This document shows, one piece after another, positions 61,848 through 64,000 of a stretch of DNA of 64,000 bases. The stretch comes from Microbispora bryophytorum (GTDB lineage: Bacteria; Actinomycetota; Actinomycetes; Streptosporangiales; Streptosporangiaceae). A program made the translations under genes and the position numbers. The stretch covers positions 1 through 64,000 of the forward strand of contig NZ_VIRL01000026.1 in NCBI RefSeq assembly GCF_006874465.1, read 5' to 3'. The notes beneath the pieces are model-generated. The model saw only the letters and a list, made by a program, of their open reading frames with translations. It searched no databases and was not told where the DNA came from. Every line of letters starts with the position of its first letter. Positions within the stretch are counted from its first letter, which is position 1.

Positions 61848-64000
61848 TCAGCCTGCGGTGGCGGAGGGTGATTCCTTCATCCAAGCTGGGATGTCCTGGC
61901 CGGTGACTATGCGGAACTCGTCGGTTACAGCGGTGGCATCTCCCGCATAGGCGAGACGTAGCAGGTCGGCGGCCGGGCCGATGATGTCTCCGGCGACGTA
62001 CTCGGGCAGTTCCTGCGATGCCTGCAACGCCTCAATCAGCGGGGTGATGGCGGCACGGAATTGGCGGTCTGCGATCAACACATACCCTCGGGCCATGAGG
62101 CTTTGCAGGTAGTCCGGCAGGTAGGCGTCCCGGTTGAGCTCGGCCAGCTCGCCATACAGGCGGACAGCCTCCTCACTGACCGGGACCGCCTCGGCCTGCC
62201 GCCCGACCTCCGCCAGCCGCACAGCGTGGTTGTTCAACGAGCCGGCCAGGTTGGGCAGGTAGGCGTCCCGGTTGAGCTCGGCCAGCTCCCGGCGCAGGCG
62301 GACGGCCTCCTCACTGACCGGGACCGCCTCGGCCCGCCGCCCGACCTCCGCCAGCCGGTTCGCGTGGTTGTTCAACGAGGCGGCCAAGTCGGGCAGGTAG
62401 GCGTCCCGGTTGAGCTCGGCCAGCTCCCGGCGCAGGCGGACGGCCTCCTCACTGACCGGGACCGCCTCAGCCCGCCGCCCGACCTCCGCCAGCCGGTTCG
62501 CGTGGTTGTTTAACGAGGTGGCCAGGTCGGGCACGTAGGCGTCCCGGTTGAGCTCGGCCAGCTCGCCATACAGGCGGACGGCCTCCTCACTGACCGGGAC
62601 CGCCTCGGCCCGCAGCCCGACCTCCGCCAGCCGGTTCGCGTGGTTGTTCAACGAGCCGGCCAGGTTGGGCAGGTAGGCGTCCCGGTTGAGCTCGGCCAGC
62701 TCCCGGCGCAGGCGGACGGCCTCCTCACTGACCGGGACCGCCTCGGCCCGCCGCCCGACCTCCGCCAGCCGCACAGCATGGTCGTTCAACGAGCCGGCCA
62801 GGTCAGGCAGGTAGGCGTCCCGGTTCAATGCGGCGAGCTGCTGCCAGAGCCGCAGGGCCCGGTGGCCTACGGCCAAAGCGCGTGCGTGCAGGCCCGCGTA
62901 GAACAGGCGGATAGCCAGGGCGTCATGAATGCGGGCACGGGCGGCCGGATCGGTGGCGGCGGCCAGCCGGTGCCTGGCCAGGCGGGACGCCACCGCGGCG
63001 GCCCCGATGTCGAGATCGATGTGCCGATGACCGGGCAGCAGCGCCTCAATGGCCGCCAGCAGCTCCGCGTCGATGTCATCCAGGTCGGCCAGGCTGGCCA
63101 AAGCGGCGCCACCTGCGTGCACAGCCAGATCAGGGGCGGCGGCCAGCAGCGGATACAACTGCCGCTGCGCCAGGTGGGGCCATCGGTGAGCGGCCTCGAT
63201 CAGCGTGATCACCGCATGCCGTGCCCATACCGGTACGCCGCCGTGCTCGACCGGTCCGTCATCGGCGTCGGCGGGCGGGGCCAGCAGCCGGGCAGGCGCC
63301 GTCTGCGCCCACAGGTCGACGGGAAAATCGTAGGAATGGCCGGGGGTGGACAAGGCGAGGAAGTCCTCGCCCAGCTGGTCGGGATACAACGGCTCCAGCA
63401 CCGTGGCACTCGCGTGAGCAGCCGAACCCCCCTCCGGCGAAGCCGGCCCGGGGCCGGAAGCCGCGGCGGGTGGGTAGCACAGCGCATGATCCTTCAGAAG
63501 CTGCCCGATCGCTTGAGTCGACTCGACCTCGGCGCGCGCCAGGGCGGCTTTGCCGTCGTCATAGCCGAGCCGACCGGTCAACGTCGCGGTGTAGACGATC
63601 TGCCCCATCGCCTCCGGCGAGGTCGCCATGGGCCTGTCCCGGCGCAGGGAGGCCATCGCCTCCCAGTGATCCCGCTCACGCGCCAGCAGGAACTCCGACA
63701 CCCGCGCCGGGTCGACGGGCGCCACCTGACCACGCTCGGCGGCCAGCACCGCGGCCAAAGCGGCCATGTGCACGGTCAGCACCAGCTGAAAGGCCTCATG
63801 CCGCTCCAGCGCGGGCGGCGCGGCCGCCGCACCGGCCCCGGGCACCCGCAGCAGCTCGGCGAACCGATCACGGGCCGCGGCGAACAGCGCCGTACGAGTG
63901 ATCCCGGTCTCCTGCTCCAGCGGCGCCAGCTCCCGCCGGGTGGGCAGCAGGCGCAGATCGCGCTGCATCCGCCCCTTCAGACTGTCCCACCAGGTGCCGG
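61848..64000 (-). CDS. C-terminal part of a large TPR protein (runs off the window)
   Basis: The frame is open to the window edge (WWDSLKGRMQRDLRLLPTRRE), so the start and any N-terminal NTPase or receptor domain lie outside. The visible 717 residues have a helical part and then five near-identical 46-residue TPR units (NRDAYLPDLAGSLNNHANRLAEVGRRAEAVPVSEEAVRLRRELAEL type), ending in a further helical region. Such proteins occur as STAND/TPR sensors in actinomycetes. Only the C-terminal half is here, so no catalytic site can be judged. Confidence 0.8.
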   Translation of the reverse strand, partial: GTWWDSLKGRMQRDLRLLPTRRELAPLEQETGITRTALFAAARDRFAELLRVPGAGAAAAPPALERHEAFQLVLTVHMAALAAVLAAERGQVAPVDPARVSEFLLARERDHWEAMASLRRDRPMATSPEAMGQIVYTATLTGRLGYDDGKAALARAEVESTQAIGQLLKDHALCYPPAAASGPGPASPEGGSAAHASATVLEPLYPDQLGEDFLALSTPGHSYDFPVDLWAQTAPARLLAPPADADDGPVEHGGVPVWARHAVITLIEAAHRWPHLAQRQLYPLLAAAPDLAVHAGGAALASLADLDDIDAELLAAIEALLPGHRHIDLDIGAAAVASRLARHRLAAATDPAARARIHDALAIRLFYAGLHARALAVGHRALRLWQQLAALNRDAYLPDLAGSLNDHAVRLAEVGRRAEAVPVSEEAVRLRRELAELNRDAYLPNLAGSLNNHANRLAEVGLRAEAVPVSEEAVRLYGELAELNRDAYVPDLATSLNNHANRLAEVGRRAEAVPVSEEAVRLRRELAELNRDAYLPDLAASLNNHANRLAEVGRRAEAVPVSEEAVRLRRELAELNRDAYLPNLAGSLNNHAVRLAEVGRQAEAVPVSEEAVRLYGELAELNRDAYLPDYLQSLMARGYVLIADRQFRAAITPLIEALQASQELPEYVAGDIIGPAADLLRLAYAGDATAVTDEFRIVTGQDIPAWMKESPSATAG
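62121..62835. repeat. 138-bp tandem TPR repeats
   Basis: The marker gtaggcgtcc recurs at 62121, 62259, 62397, 62535, 62673 and 62811, exactly 138 bases apart. Units are almost identical, with small changes such as LRRELAEL versus LYGELAEL. Confidence 0.92.

Noticed and set aside
62121-62835. 138-bp repeats considered as intergenic satellite DNA
   Set aside because: They lie wholly within an open frame and encode TPR helices.

Overview
The window comes from the chromosome of a high-GC, filamentous-type actinomycete. Codon use is strongly G/C-ending, many starts are GTG, and genes are joined by 4-base ATGA/GTGA overlaps. The gene families (large LamG and RHS exoproteins, HTH-NTPase-TPR proteins, a PaaX regulator, an LplABC-like sugar importer, secreted CBM2 esterase) fit Streptosporangiales or Streptomyces-like soil bacteria; the genus cannot be fixed from the sequence alone. 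No rRNA, tRNA, CRISPR array or complete insertion sequence was seen.

Layout. (1) 0.1-5.4 kb, minus strand: a tightly coupled aromatic-acid operon (MHS-type importer, acyl-CoA ligase, Rieske oxygenase, a 73-aa CxC protein, VanB-type reductase). An agmatinase-type ureohydrolase lies beside it, and a PaaX-family regulator is preceded by a coupled 35-codon ORF. (2) 7.9-22.7 kb: a plant-polysaccharide region. It holds a secreted CBM2 esterase, a MarR regulator with a perfect operator, a GNAT, and a xylan/glucuronoxylan operon (two permeases, lipoprotein binding protein, GH39, YesL/DUF624, GH67 alpha-glucuronidase, SGNH esterase). A LacI regulator diverges from that operon, and two CGAAA-S-TTTCG palindromes lie between them. 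A decayed GH42 gene follows. (3) 23-26.4 kb: a 1132-aa HTH + P-loop + TPR protein with 18 near-identical 32-residue repeats. (4) 26.4-29.9 kb: a broken GPH sugar transporter, a ChbG/YdjC deacetylase and a ROK regulator. (5) 29.9-36.6 kb: ADP-ribosylglycohydrolase, a DUF2075-type protein with a PD-(D/E)XK-like N-terminus and helicase motifs, a small phosphotransferase, a MarR/MFS efflux pair around a 15-bp perfect inverted repeat, and a methyltransferase. (6) 36.7-40.1 kb: beta-ketoadipate end-stage genes (thiolase, CoA-transferase A and B) behind an IclR-like box, then an SDR. (7) 40-48.3 kb: mixed genes (secreted small protein, DedA, TetR, broken FAD monooxygenase, orphan maltokinase-cap protein, NmrA-like, DHFR-like, large LuxR). 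(8) 48.6-59.7 kb: a secreted LamG protein, a 2158-aa RHS/YD-repeat exoprotein whose unique C-terminus carries HEAVH, and a small lipoprotein, closed by a strong terminator. (9) 59.7-64 kb: an accessory edge with a TnpB stub, a truncated TPR gene, a PIN/RHH toxin-antitoxin pair with an operator, a DUF6247-like protein next to a 40-bp perfect hairpin, and the C-terminal part of another TPR protein running off the window.

The strongest leads are the RHS zincin-like tip with its lipoprotein neighbour, the HTH-NTPase-repeat protein, the nuclease-helicase next to an ADP-ribosylglycohydrolase, the 73-aa CxC protein inside the Rieske operon, and several perfect palindromes that tie regulators to operons. 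Three catabolic genes are pseudogenes. Their indels could be real decay or, in part, sequence error.
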